A DNA stretch of 64,000 nucleotides, taken from NCBI GenBank assembly GCA_937997345.1, contig CALKTD010000014.1:20528-84527 (forward strand). The letters run 5' to 3'. Both the position numbers and the translations under genes were made by a program. Of the stretch, positions 17,227 through 27,000 are shown one piece after another. Below the pieces are notes generated by a model. It made no database searches. It worked only from the letters and a program-made list of their open reading frames with translations, and was not told the DNA's origin. The first letter of the stretch is position 1; every line of letters begins with the position of its first letter. The stretch is from an uncultured Atopobium sp. Lineage in GTDB: Bacteria; Actinomycetota; Coriobacteriia; Coriobacteriales; Atopobiaceae.

Positions 17227-18593
17227 ATGACAAACGACTTTTGGACGCCACAATTTCATCTCTTCCCACCTCAGGGTTGGATGAACGACCCCAACGGACT
17301 ATGTCAATTTAGATCCGTCTACCATGCGTTCTACCGGTATACTCCAGAGTGGCCTGCCAACGAACTTTGCTTTTGGGACATGCTGTGAACACCCAGAAGC
17401 TGACGGCATTGACGTCGGTCGAGAGGCCTACGAGGTCATAGTGACCTCTGAAGATGGACTGACCTTCTCGCCAAAGTGCGTTGTTTTGAAGTTGAATGAC
17501 TACCCTGGTACCTGTACAAACCATGTGCGTGACCCAAAGGTTTGGGAGCAAGATGGGGCTCTTCGCATGCTGTTAGGTGCTCGCGAGAGGGATGCTGCGG
17601 CTGGTTGCACAAAACCCGCAGATGAGCGCTGTGATTCGGGTGCCGTTTTGGTTTACAACTCAATTGATTGCGGCGAATCATGGACGCTTCATTCGGTTGT
17701 ACGCGGGACTAACGCCCTGGGTCATCGCGAGGCGTTTGGCTACATGTAGGAATGCTCTTTTTGGTGCAGCTAGATGGCCAGGAGTTTCTGTCTGTGTGTC
17801 GCAGGGGCTAAGAGAAGGCGCTGGTACAGAGCCAAGCGCCGATGCGTCCAAGGGGTCGCGCTTAAACGATTCTGCTAACTTCCAAGAAAGTGCTTCAAGC
17901 GAGTCTCTCGACAAGTGGCAGAACATCTGGCAGTCGGGCTATTTTCCGCTTTCAGAGCGCCAATAGCTCATCAATGTTGAAACTGTTTCCACCGATAGCT
18001 TTGTGCTCTGGGATCATGGTTTTGACTTCTACGCACCTCAAACGTTCGTCGACGATTCTGGCCGAACCATTTTGATTGGATGGATAGGCATCATCGATCC
18101 AACTTCCCATAGTTATCCTGAGGGCATTGGATTCTGCCACAACCTTACTCTGCCCCGAGAACTTTCGCTGTCTGGTGATGGTGTTATCCTGCAACATCCA
18201 GTTAAAGAGCTTGATACTAAGCGACGCAAATGTGTGGAATTTGTCACCGACGCCGTCGTCAAAATAAATCAACTATCTGCAGATATTGAGATTACGGGCA
18301 CATCCAAAGACGGAACTCTTACTCTCAACGACGCGCTTGTGCTTTCTTACTCCAAGGGCATTTTTGCCCTGAAATTCATTGACGAGGACACCGCTGCAGG
18401 CAGAACTCAACGCTCTATTAGGCTAAAGGAGCTTTCTAACCTACGTGTTATTGTTGACGGCTCTACCGTGAAGATTTATCTGAATGATGGACGTGTGGTT
18501 TTATCAACACGATGGTTTCCTGCATCAGAACGCCTAATACTGAACAGCACTTTTGCCGCCGTGGACTCGCAGATATACAGCCTAACCGCGTAG
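17227..18593 (+). pseudogene. Broken GH32 sucrose-6-phosphate hydrolase/invertase
   Basis: Fragments of a glycoside hydrolase family 32 enzyme lie in order on the plus strand but in different frames. The start (17227) encodes FHLFPPQGWMNDPNGLCQF, the GH32 nucleophile motif WMNDPNG. A second frame (about 17324-17749) encodes VRDPKVW, the RDP transition-state motif, and ends at GYM-stop-EC, where the expected WECPD tryptophan codon has become TAG. A third piece (18003-18593) encodes the FYAPQTF and the C-terminal beta-sandwich region. At least two frameshifts plus a stop make it non-functional. The region around the catalytic acid (WECPD) is destroyed. It was probably a sucrose or fructan utilisation gene now decaying. 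Confidence 0.85.
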
Positions 18594-18751
18594 TTCAGTG
18601 TATTTGCTTGGCATAGTCTGGCGCCGACACCAAAGGAATACTGTTTGTAGGCACGGATTTGCGTCATTATGCATGAAATTGCATATTTCGCACGTTTTAT
18701 AAGCAAAATTTTTACAGGACTCGGAAAATTGCCGTTTTTGAGACTTCAGGC

Positions 18752-18911
18752 GGTAAAAAATGCGTTTAGTTGGAAATGAAGAAATTTAGTTCAACTTTTT
18801 ATCTTTATGTTTGTCCAGGATAATCGAAAAAGTTTTAACTATTTCTTTTACTAATTGAGTTGAAATAGCTTATTTTCAAAATGAATACTCCAACTAAACG
18901 CATTTTTTACC
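18752..18911. repeat. 160-bp palindromic element bounded by 22-bp inverted motifs (copy 1)
   Basis: The outer 22-bp arms are exact reverse complements. The inner flanks (AAATGAAGAAATTTAGTTCAAC side and GTTGAAATAGC side) also pair imperfectly. It resembles a small MITE or a structured RNA; no transposase or target-site duplication is visible. Confidence 0.7.
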
Positions 18912-18936
18912 TTTTTGAGCCCAAAGTTGCCAAAAA

Positions 18937-18964
18937 TTAGCCCCAAACCAAAGTTTGGGGCTAA
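18937..18964. terminator. Perfect 12-bp hairpin in repeat copy 1
   Basis: TTAGCCCCAAAC-CAAA-GTTTGGGGCTAA is a perfect palindrome. It has a strong stem but no long T-run on either side, so it could be a bidirectional terminator of modest strength or the 3' stem of a structured transcript. Confidence 0.6.
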
Positions 18965-18977
18965 TTAACGTGCAAAT

Positions 18978-19127
18978 CTCAGTATTCGAATTCAGTCGCA
19001 GACCTTTCCCGGCTAGCTGCGAGAGACTTCGTGACCAGTTGCGCGGATCCCCCGCTGGTCACGCACCAGTTGCGCAGTCTATGCGGGATGCGCAGCTGGT
19101 CACGCACCTGCGACCGCGCCGCTCGCG
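18978..19127. other. Non-coding stretch with short repeats downstream of the PTS IIA gene
   Basis: GCTGGTCACGCACC occurs at 19054 and 19095, and GTGACCAG (19031) pairs with CTGGTCAC (19055). These could form a hairpin after the PTS operon's last gene; no T-run is present. No coding potential is seen. Confidence 0.5.
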
Positions 19128-19601
19128 CTACTCGGAGAGGTACTTGGAGAACGCAGCGACCATGCCTTCTGCGGTGGCCTGGCCAAAGACGTCGGCGGAC
19201 TTTGCCTCGTCCATGAAGATACCCATTAGGCTCTGGAGCATCTCTACCTGGCCGCCGTCACGCATAATACCCAGGTTAACGACGAGTTTTGCTGGAACAG
19301 TGTCGCCGTCGCCGCCCATTGGCTCAAAGTTGATTGGGCTGGATGGCTTCACGATTGCAATGTAAGGCTTCTCAAGGTTGACGGGATCGGTATGTGGAAT
19401 TGCAATTTCACCTGCAGGAAAAGCGAGTCCGGTTGGATAGTTCTTCTCGCGAGTTGAAATGGCGTCTTTCCAGGTGTCCTTGATGTAGCCGAGGTTACTC
19501 AGGCGGGTCTCAAGCTGGTCAAACAGCTCAAAGGCGTCCTTGGCCTTAATGTCAAAGAAAACAAGCTCGGGCTTTAGGAGCTCAGCGTCGGTTGTAGCCA
19601 T
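19128..19601 (-). CDS. PTS EIIA component (galactitol/fructose type)
   Basis: 157-residue cytosolic phosphocarrier of the fructose-mannitol EIIA family (PF00359). The active histidine sits in EIAIPHTDPVNL (about residue 70), the family signature. It receives phosphate from HPr and passes it to the EIIB of the same operon. The gene ends the minus-strand operon EIIB-EIIC-membrane protein-EIIA and starts two bases after the membrane-protein gene stops. The order IIB-IIC-IIA resembles the galactitol (Gat) system; the true substrate is not known. Confidence 0.88.
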   Translation of the reverse strand: MATTDAELLKPELVFFDIKAKDAFELFDQLETRLSNLGYIKDTWKDAISTREKNYPTGLAFPAGEIAIPHTDPVNLEKPYIAIVKPSSPINFEPMGGDGDTVPAKLVVNLGIMRDGGQVEMLQSLMGIFMDEAKSADVFGQATAEGMVAAFSKYLSE

Positions 19602-19603
19602 TG

Positions 19604-20191
19604 CTACTCCCCTTTCTGTTGCTGGCGGCGCGCTCTCACGCGCAGTCCGTTGGGATCTAATTTTGCCTCGAGGTCGAGCAGCAGCTTGTAGACCTCTCGA
19701 GCGTCATTGCCCTGCGTATCGGTCATATCGCCGCAGGTCAGATAGAAGCGACCCTGCAGCGGCGTGGCCTTGTTGATGCGCACGTACGAGCGCAGTCCTT
19801 GTGGAGCTTCTCGCACGCGAATCTGAGTGATTTGGGACAACTTGTAGATTGATTTGTGTTTACCCGTTACAAATGTGATTGAATCAGGGGCGAGAATAAC
19901 CTGTTCAGGATAGGCATGCGCGAGAAACGCGTTGAGGATCGAGTACAGGCAAACCACAACCAAAAAGAGCATCAACCAGCGGACAAATCCGAGCGCAAAC
20001 AGCATGACTGCCGCGATAAGCACGACGATTGAAACGTAGTTAGGTAGCAGCACGTCGATGACGTAGCGGCGACGGTCATACGTGTACGTGACTGGCTTGG
20101 CCGCGCTCGCGGCATCGGTGCGGGTTGCAGCTGCGGCACGGTCGTCGGCCGACGGGCGCCTGCTGGTTGTATGAGACTTTGAAGTGGACAT
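19604..20191 (-). CDS. PH-like membrane protein inside the PTS operon
   Basis: 195 residues: a low-complexity, alanine/arginine-rich N-terminus (residues 1-40), two adjacent membrane segments (about 47-68 and 71-90) and a soluble C-terminal half with the pattern VILAPDSITFVTGKHKSIYKLSQITQIRVREAPQGLRSYVRI, a bacterial PH-like domain. It resembles the protein at 15031-15573 in layout. It lies between EIIC and EIIA, two bases from EIIA. Galactitol-type PTS operons do not normally carry such a gene; it might modulate or anchor the transporter. The start lies close to a GGCGAGAA octamer at 20195-20202. Confidence 0.6.
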   Translation of the reverse strand: MSTSKSHTTSRRPSADDRAAAATRTDAASAAKPVTYTYDRRRYVIDVLLPNYVSIVVLIAAVMLFALGFVRWLMLFLVVVCLYSILNAFLAHAYPEQVILAPDSITFVTGKHKSIYKLSQITQIRVREAPQGLRSYVRINKATPLQGRFYLTCGDMTDTQGNDAREVYKLLLDLEAKLDPNGLRVRARRQQQKGE

Positions 20192-20301
20192 GGTTTCTCG
20201 CCTTTTGGTTTAGCGGTAAACAGAGAGACTCGCCAAGCGAAACCTGGACGAGCCTCCTTGCAATTTTTTTGTAGGCAAACGAGGCCTGCTCGGGAACGGG
20301 A

Positions 20302-21726
20302 CTAAGCCTCCTGAGCCTCGTGCATTGCAGCAGCCTCCTTGAGGATGCGGTTGCGGTTCCACACAGCAAGTGCGACTGCGATTGCGCCGGTTACTACAAC
20401 GCCAACGATTGGGTTGATGCTGGAGAACAGGACAAACAGGCCAGACAGTGGGCTGCCGCCGTCGGAAAGGACAGTAATCAGGGAAGAACCAGCAACGCCG
20501 GTGCTACCAACTGCAGCTGCGATGTCGAAGCCAGCCTGAGTTGCAGACTGTGTGATGAGTGGAGCAAGAGCGGTGGAGATCAGCAGACCGATGATAACGG
20601 AAACAATGCCAATGATCAGGCCGCGGAAGCCGTTACCCTTGCAGACTGGAACTGCGACTGCGAGCATGTAGGTGCCAGCAGCAAGGTCGACAAATGGCAG
20701 AGTCTGGTTGCCAACTGGCTGAAGCAGAAGTGCAAACAGAACCATCAGAGGAATGCAGATAAGAGCCAGGGACAGGGTTACTGGGTGGCCAACTGCAACT
20801 GCGGAGTCGAGGCCGATCCAGATGTTGCCGCGGTTCTTAACGCGCTGCTGGATGAAGTTAGAAGCTGCCTCGGAGATTGGCAGGAGGCCTTCCATCAGAA
20901 GAGCTGCCATACGAGGAATGAGAATCAAAACAGAACCAAGAGTGACGCCGATAGTCAGGATCTTGGTGATGGAGCCTGCGATGTCAGCAGCGTCGAAGTA
21001 TGCAACGCAGCCGATGATGAGGCCGATGACGGTGCCGATGAACAGTGGCTCGCCGAAGACGCCAAAGCGCTTCTGCATGGACTCGACGTCAATGTCGATG
21101 TCGCGAACGCCAGGGATCTTATCGATCAGCCAGTTCAGACCCATAGCAACTGGTGCGTAAGCAAGCGAGAAGCCCTGGGAGATAGAAACGCCTGGCATGT
21201 TGAGTGCCTTCTGGACGTCCTTTGCAGTTGCGTCAGCAAGAACAAGCAGGATGACCTCGTCGATGATTGCTGCAGCGAAGCCAAGCATGATGTTGTTGGT
21301 TACGTTTGCAACAAGGGAGCCGACAAATGCATAGTGCCAGTAGTTCCAGATGTCGACGTTGACAGTCTGGGTGAAGTTAACCAGGACAAGAAGCAGGTTA
21401 ACGATGAGTGCCAGAGGAATGATAACCAGACCAATGGTGGTGCCGAGTGCAATTGCTGCACCTGCTGGCCAACCGACGTCGATGACGTTAAGGGTCAGAC
21501 CAAAGCGGTGGATCATCTCCTGAACTGCAGGTCCAATTGCGGTACCAAACAGCTGGTTGATGACGAGGTTAAGGCCGATAAAGCCGACGCCTACCATAAG
21601 GCCAGCCTTGAGGCTCTTACCAAAGCCTGCTCCCAGAGCGCAACCGATGATGGTCAGGATGATTGGCATCATGACTGCAACACCGAGGCCCTGAAGGAAC
21701 GAGAAGAATGAAATTACTGCTTCCAC
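20302..21726 (-). CDS. PTS EIIC component, galactitol (GatC) family
   Basis: Sugar-translocating membrane subunit of 474 residues with ten or more hydrophobic segments from the first residues (EAVISFFSFLQGLGVAVMMPIILTIIGCALGAGFGKSLKAGLMVGVGFIGL, described across two segments) to the C-terminus. The N-terminal GKSLKAGLMVGVGFIGLNLV segment is typical of GatC. I prefer the GTG at 21726, preceded by AAGAAGG, over an ATG 30 bases upstream whose coding span includes that ribosome site. It sits between EIIB and the PH-like membrane gene in the operon. Substrate: a hexitol or similar, undetermined. Confidence 0.88.
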   Translation of the reverse strand: MEAVISFFSFLQGLGVAVMMPIILTIIGCALGAGFGKSLKAGLMVGVGFIGLNLVINQLFGTAIGPAVQEMIHRFGLTLNVIDVGWPAGAAIALGTTIGLVIIPLALIVNLLLVLVNFTQTVNVDIWNYWHYAFVGSLVANVTNNIMLGFAAAIIDEVILLVLADATAKDVQKALNMPGVSISQGFSLAYAPVAMGLNWLIDKIPGVRDIDIDVESMQKRFGVFGEPLFIGTVIGLIIGCVAYFDAADIAGSITKILTIGVTLGSVLILIPRMAALLMEGLLPISEAASNFIQQRVKNRGNIWIGLDSAVAVGHPVTLSLALICIPLMVLFALLLQPVGNQTLPFVDLAAGTYMLAVAVPVCKGNGFRGLIIGIVSVIIGLLISTALAPLITQSATQAGFDIAAAVGSTGVAGSSLITVLSDGGSPLSGLFVLFSSINPIVGVVVTGAIAVALAVWNRNRILKEAAAMHEAQEA

Positions 21727-21863
21727 ACTTACCTTCTTTCGAACAAAAACAAACACCTGCTACCTTCGGCGTGCAGCCGTTGGCGAATAACCAACGACGG
21801 ACAGCTTTTGGCACGTGGCCTAGCAGGCAATCGTTGGCAAACGGGTGTAAATTACCGAACTAC

Positions 21864-22145
21864 TTACTTGAGAATTTCAAGAATCTGCTGCTCAGCAGCT
21901 GCCTTACCAATGGTGGTGAGGAAAGGAACGCCGCTGACATATGGGCAGGTAATGTTTGCAGGTGCCTCAGTGGTTGCAATGAGGATATCTGCGTCTGCGC
22001 ACTGGCTGACTGCCTCGCCAATGGAGCACTTAACAATAGTGTAAGCTCCAGCAAGACCGTTTGAATCAAGGAGATCCTTGACCTTTGCCTCAACAGCAGT
22101 AGAGGTTGCGATACCGGAACCACAAGCTACGACTACCTTTTTCAT
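21864..22145 (-). CDS. PTS EIIB component (galactitol type)
   Basis: 93-residue cytosolic phosphocarrier starting MKKVVVACGSGIATSTAVEAKVKDLL; Cys8 in the ACGSGIATS loop is the phosphorylation site. It has an AAGGAGA ribosome site and is the first gene of the operon, divergent from the LacI regulator. Its phosphate comes from the EIIA at 19128-19601. Confidence 0.9.
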   Translation of the reverse strand: MKKVVVACGSGIATSTAVEAKVKDLLDSNGLAGAYTIVKCSIGEAVSQCADADILIATTEAPANITCPYVSGVPFLTTIGKAAAEQQILEILK

Positions 22146-22513
22146 ATCTTCTCCTTTGAGACAGAACGAGATTTTCTCGCCCTGATATGTGGTTGATGCG
22201 CTGGCAGTTGCACCGGCGGCCGCGTGTGGCTGCGAGCGTTTGCCGCGCTAGCGTTTGCCGCGCTGGCGGCCGCGTGTGGCTGCCGTGCTGGCGGCATCAA
22301 CCGTTGTGCCGATGTTACCTGTTTATTGCCCAGGTTTCTCGGCGTCTAAACACTTAACGTTGGTATTGTAAACAAATTAAACAAGATTGTCTATATTGTT
22401 TTATCTATACAATTTTTATATAGTTGGTTCATAAGTCTTATGGAGTACTTACAGGTAAAACGTTTTTAACGTATTAGTTGAATTGTTTATTTTAACGTTT
22501 GAGGGGGAACGCC
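22146..22513. promoter_or_regulatory. Divergent control region between PTS operon and lacI-type gene
   Basis: A GC-rich half holds two exact repeats: a 15-bp tandem unit AGCGTTTGCCGCGCT at 22235 and 22250, and GGCGGCCGCGTGTGGCTGC at 22215 and 22265. The AT-rich half (22360-22500) contains AACGTTnn-type palindromic cores (for example AAAACGTTTT near 22457), plausible LacI-family half-sites. No exact operator can be assigned. Confidence 0.5.
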
Positions 22514-23524
22514 ATGACAAGAGTAAGCATCCGAGACGTAGCTGCGGAAACAGGCTACTCTCCTGCAACCGTCTCAAATGTCCTCAACGAAAAAGGCAAC
22601 GTCGGTGCCAAGGCAACTAATATCATCCTGAAGGCCATCGCGCGCCTCGGGTACAGTCGCTCAACTCAGATTTCCCGCATCATTTTTGCAATTGCACGCG
22701 TCAACGGCCGCATTGTCGACGAAAGCACTTTCCAAGCAGGTGTTTATACCGGCATCGAACGAGCCGCTCGCAGACTTGGGTTGCCGTCGGCGATGGTAAC
22801 GCTGAACCTCCCCGACCCTGTTACCAGCAGAAAAAACATTGCAGAACTGGAACAAAACGAGGGAGCTGGCGTCGTTCTTCTCGCCACCGAGATTGTCTCC
22901 GACGATCAATTTTCCTTGCTGGAAGAGTTCAGCCTACCGCTGGTAATTGTGGACAGCTGGAGTGACAAGCTGCCGTTTGACTGCGTGGTAACCGCCAACG
23001 AAACCGCAGTGTATCGCGCGTGTACCCTGCTGGTTGAGCACGGCCACGAGACCATCGGGTACGTCGGCCACGTGGAGCGCTGCAAGAACTATCCCCTGCG
23101 TGAGCACGGCATGCGTCGCGTGCTGGATGACATGCGATTCCCGTTTGACGAGAACAACCGCGTGCTTGTTGACTCGGCACCCGAGGAGGCCTATCACCAA
23201 CTGGTCGATTGGTTGGAGCAAAAGCGCGCGGCAATGCCCACCGCGTTTTTCTGCGAGAGCGACAGCCTGGCAGCTACTGTTGTTCGCGCCATGCATGAGC
23301 TGGGCATTGACGTTCCAGGTAATGTCTCGGTCGTGGGTTTTGACGACGATCGAATTTGCAAGCTGATTCAACCGTCGCTGACCTCGGTGCATGTTCCCAA
23401 GCATGAAATGGGAGAAATCGCAGTTAAACGTCTCATTGATCAGACGACTGACGCCCATTACGCGCCCTGCATTTCCCAGCTCCACACCACCGTGGTTTCG
23501 CGCAAGAGCGTCAAGCAGCTGTAA
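22514..23524 (+). CDS. LacI-family transcriptional regulator
   Basis: 336-residue repressor: an N-terminal lac-type helix-turn-helix with hinge (VSIRDVAAETGYSPATVSNVLNEKGNVG, residues 4-31) and a periplasmic-binding-like effector domain (residues about 60-336; GVVLLATEIVSD, FFCESDSLAATVVRAMHELG). The ATG at 22514 follows GAGGGGGAAC. It is divergent from the EIIB gene and presumably controls the PTS operon. GC-rich third positions match its neighbours. It ends 159 bases before the second 316-bp repeat. Confidence 0.92.
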   Translation: MTRVSIRDVAAETGYSPATVSNVLNEKGNVGAKATNIILKAIARLGYSRSTQISRIIFAIARVNGRIVDESTFQAGVYTGIERAARRLGLPSAMVTLNLPDPVTSRKNIAELEQNEGAGVVLLATEIVSDDQFSLLEEFSLPLVIVDSWSDKLPFDCVVTANETAVYRACTLLVEHGHETIGYVGHVERCKNYPLREHGMRRVLDDMRFPFDENNRVLVDSAPEEAYHQLVDWLEQKRAAMPTAFFCESDSLAATVVRAMHELGIDVPGNVSVVGFDDDRICKLIQPSLTSVHVPKHEMGEIAVKRLIDQTTDAHYAPCISQLHTTVVSRKSVKQL

Positions 23525-23682
23525 CGGGCAACGCGCGTGCTGTAGCGGGAAAACCACAGGTGGATGGCGTACTGTGGGCGCAACACGACCGCGAACTGGT
23601 GCGGAGTACGCGCTAGAATGCGCGGAACACAGGGTTATGCGATGCCGTCACCGTAACGATACGTCTTTTTCGCGGTTAGAGA

Positions 23683-23998
23683 CGTCATTATGCATGAAAT
23701 TGCATATTTCGCACGTTTTATAAGCAAAATTTTTACAGGACTCGGAAAATTGCCGTTTTTGAGACTTCAGGCGGTAAAAAATGCGTTTAGTTGGAAATGA
23801 AGAAATTTAGTTCAACTTTTTATCTTTATGTTTGTCCAGGATAATCGAAAAAGTTTTAACTATTTCTTTTACTAATTGAGTTGAAATAGCTTATTTTCAA
23901 AATGAATACTCCAACTAAACGCATTTTTTACCTTTTTGAGCCCAAAGTTGCCAAAAATTAGCCCCAAACCAAAGTTTGGGGCTAATTAACGTGCAAAT
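23683..23998. repeat. 316-bp direct repeat, copy 2
   Basis: Identical, by reading, to 18662-18977 in the same orientation, offset 5021 bases. Contains the 22-bp inverted pair at 23773-23794 and 23911-23932 and the terminal hairpin at 23958-23985. Recombination between the copies would delete the PTS-LacI module. Confidence 0.95.
23958..23985. terminator. Perfect 12-bp hairpin in repeat copy 2
   Basis: Same palindrome as at 18937-18964. Here it lies between the convergent ends of the LacI gene (plus) and the activase/dehydratase gene (minus), where a bidirectional terminator would be expected. Confidence 0.6.
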
Positions 23999-24061
23999 TA
24001 CAACTTTGTGGCCGATTACACTGGTTGCGTGGCCGGTTGCGCAACTTCGTGGCCGACCGCG

Positions 24062-27000
24062 CTACTTGACGCCGGCCTTCTTCTTGGCGCGCTCGATAGC
24101 AGCCATCTGCTCCTCGGAAAGCCTGATAGAACCGTAATCTTTTCCGTGGTCAGGTGCGGTGCGACCAAGCTCGCCTAGGTTAGCGCCAGTTGCTTCCAAC
24201 GCAGACACGTGGTGCGAAGAACAAGAGTGGCCGCCCTCGCGAACAACAGAATCCAGGCCAAACTTGTCGCGGCCGGTATACGGCATGGTTGCGTCGTTGG
24301 TAACGGGGTCGTCGGCATTTTCCAACTTGAACTCGCCATTTACACCGTTCTTGTAGTTCTCCTTAGCCACCGAAATCATCAGCTTGATTCGATTGAGCTG
24401 ATTAACCTCGGACGCGCCTGGGTCGTAGTCAACGGCAACAATGTTGGACTCGGGGTACATCTGGCGCAGTCGCTTGATGACTGCCTTTCCCACGACATGG
24501 TTTGGCAGGCAGGCAAACGGCTGAGCACAGACAATGTTTGGTGTGCCCGTCTCAATAAGGTCGCACATCTCAGCGGTGAGCAGCCAGCCCTCGCCCATCG
24601 TATTGCAGAGCGAGAGGATCTGACCAGCCTTCTCGGCCAGCTCATCGATGTTGGGGTACGGCTCAAAGCGCTCGGACTTCTTCAGCATCTTGTTGATCGG
24701 CGCGCGCAGACCCTGGACCATCTTGATGCCCGCGATGTGCGTCATGCGGCTCTTGAACGTAGTGCCCAGCTCCTTGTGCGTGTTGATTGCGTTGGAGAGA
24801 CCAAACAGGAAGAAGTCAACCAGGCCCGGAACGTTGGCCTCGCAGCCCTCGGATTCGATGACCTTGACCAGCTCGTTATTAGCCGTTGGGTGGAACTTGA
24901 CCAGAATCTCACCGACAACGCCGACGCGTGGTTTCTGACGGTCGTTGACCACGGGCAGGCTGTCAAACAGCTCGATGGTACGCTGACACTGCTTGTAGAA
25001 TTCCTTGCGAGAAATTCCGTTGATCTTGGAGCGTGTATCGGCCATGAGCTGGTCATACAACTCGTTTGCCGAGCCCTTAACGGCCTCGTATGGACGGACG
25101 CGATACAGTAGCTGCATGATCAGGTCGCCATACAGCAGTGCATAGACTGCCTTGATCAGCAAGTCGGGCTTGAACAGCTTGAATCCTGGGTTGTCCTCGT
25201 CAAGGCCGGAAGCAGCGGAGACAGAAATCACCGGAATCTCTGGATGACCTGCGTCTTTGAGCGCCTTACGGATTAATGCAATGTAGTTAGTTGCACGGCA
25301 GCCACCGCCGGTCTGCGAAATCAGAACCGCAGTCTTGGTCAGGTCGTACTTGCCGGAAAGCACCGCCTCCATAATCTGTCCTGTGACCAGAATAGATGGG
25401 TAGCAGATATCGTTGTTGACGTAGCGAAGACCCATGTCAACGGCGCCCTGGTCAACTGAAGGCAGCAACACAACGTTGTAGCCCGCACCCTTCAGCAGCT
25501 CCTCTACCAGCTCAAAGTGAATCGGCGCCATCTGCGGAGCCAGAATGGTGTAGCCCGCTTCCTGCATCTCCTTGGTGTAGCGGACTTTCTCGTAAGCTGC
25601 GGATTCTACCTCGCGATACACCGGTGCACGGCGAGAAGAACTTGCGCTTCTGGCCTTTTCCAGAGAGCCATCTGCCATGCGAACGCCCTGTGGAACTGCC
25701 TCGGTAACCAGGCCGGCAGCAGCGAGTCGCTCAAGCTCTGCCTGCTGCTCGTTCAGAGCAGCCATCAGAGAGCGGATACGAATACGCGCAGCGCCCAAGT
25801 TGGAGACCTGGTCAACCTTGAGCATGGTGTAAATCTTGCCCGAAGCCTCAAGAATCTCCTGGACCTGGTCGGTGGTCAGTGCGTCAAGACCGCAACCAAA
25901 CGAGAAGAGCTGGATGAGGTCCAGGTCGTTTCGGGACGCAACAAAGCGAGCCGCACGATACAGACGTGAATGGTACATCCACTGGTCAACAATGCGGATT
26001 GGGCGCTCAGGCATCATCTTGTGAGCAATAGAATCCTCGGTGAGAACTGCAAAACCAAAGGAAGAGACCAGCTCAGGAATGGCGTGGTTGATCTCTGGAT
26101 CGTTGTGATACGGGCGACCTGCAAGAACAATACCGTGAGCGTCGTGCTCCTCAATCCAAGCAAGAGCCTCGTCACCTGCGCGGTGCATCTGGTCCTTGAC
26201 GTTGATATCTTCCTGCCATGCAGCCTCAACAGCGGCGTCAATTTCGGCGCGCGTGATGTGCTCGCCGCGGAAGCGACCCTTGCCTACCTGGGCGTCCTTC
26301 TCACGCTGTTCACTGATGAGCTCGTACAAACGGCGCTTGAGCTCATTCTTCTTGTCGTACGGAATGAACGGAGCCATGTACTGGATGGACGGATCGGAGA
26401 GTTCGTCCACGTTGAGGCCCAGCGCCTGAGGGTAGCTCATGACAATTGGGCAGTTGTAGTGGTTGGTTGCGGAGTCGTCCTCCTTGCGCTCCCAACGAAT
26501 ACACGGCATCCAAATAAAGTCTGGATCCTTGGCCAGCAGGTTCATGATGTGGCCGTGAGAAAGCTTTGCAGGATAGCAAGCGGACTCGGAAGGCATGGAT
26601 TCAATACCCATGTCATACGTCTTTGCGGTGGTCTGGTCGGACAAAATGACCGAGAAGCCCAACTTAGTGAAAAACGTGTGCCAGAACGGATAGTTCTCGT
26701 ACATGTTCAGTGCGCGAGGAATGCCAACGGTGCCGCGTGGAGCCTCGTCTGCAGGAAGCGACTCGCGATCAAACAGTAGCTTATTCTTGAACGCAAAGAG
26801 GTTTGGTGCCTCGTTCTTCTTTGCACCACGCTTCTTACCTGCGCCTTTCTCGCAACGGTTACCGGTGATAAACCTGTGGCCGCTACCAAAGTCGTTGATC
26901 GTAAGCATGCAGCTGTTAGGGCAAATACGGCAATGCGTGTTGGTAAGCTTGACCTGCAGGTTGTCAATGGACTCGCGGTCTAGCAGGGTGGATACGCCGT

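Larger units (their letters stand above)
18662..18977. repeat. 316-bp direct repeat, copy 1
   Basis: Identical over 316 bases, by reading, to 23683-23998. It has no convincing ORF. Inside are a perfect 22-bp inverted pair (18752-18773 and 18890-18911, starting GGTAAAAAATGCG and ending TTTAGTTGG in the forward arm), weaker inner pairing that could make a long stem-loop, and a terminal 12-bp hairpin at 18937-18964. The two copies bracket the PTS-LacI module. Confidence 0.95.

Noticed and set aside
20320..21711. 463-residue frame on the plus strand opposite the PTS EIIC gene
   Set aside because: It is the exact antisense of a well-supported membrane protein gene; its Cys/Asp/Asn-rich composition is an artefact of the hydrophobic codons on the other strand.
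18662..23998. Insertion sequence or composite transposon
   Set aside because: No transposase, integrase or target-site duplication is visible; the direct repeats are non-coding and the bracketed genes are ordinary sugar-uptake genes, so only recombination-mediated loss or gain is proposed.
24209..25111. 300-residue plus-strand frame opposite the activase/dehydratase gene
   Set aside because: Antisense shadow; GC-rich third-position bias produces long open frames there.
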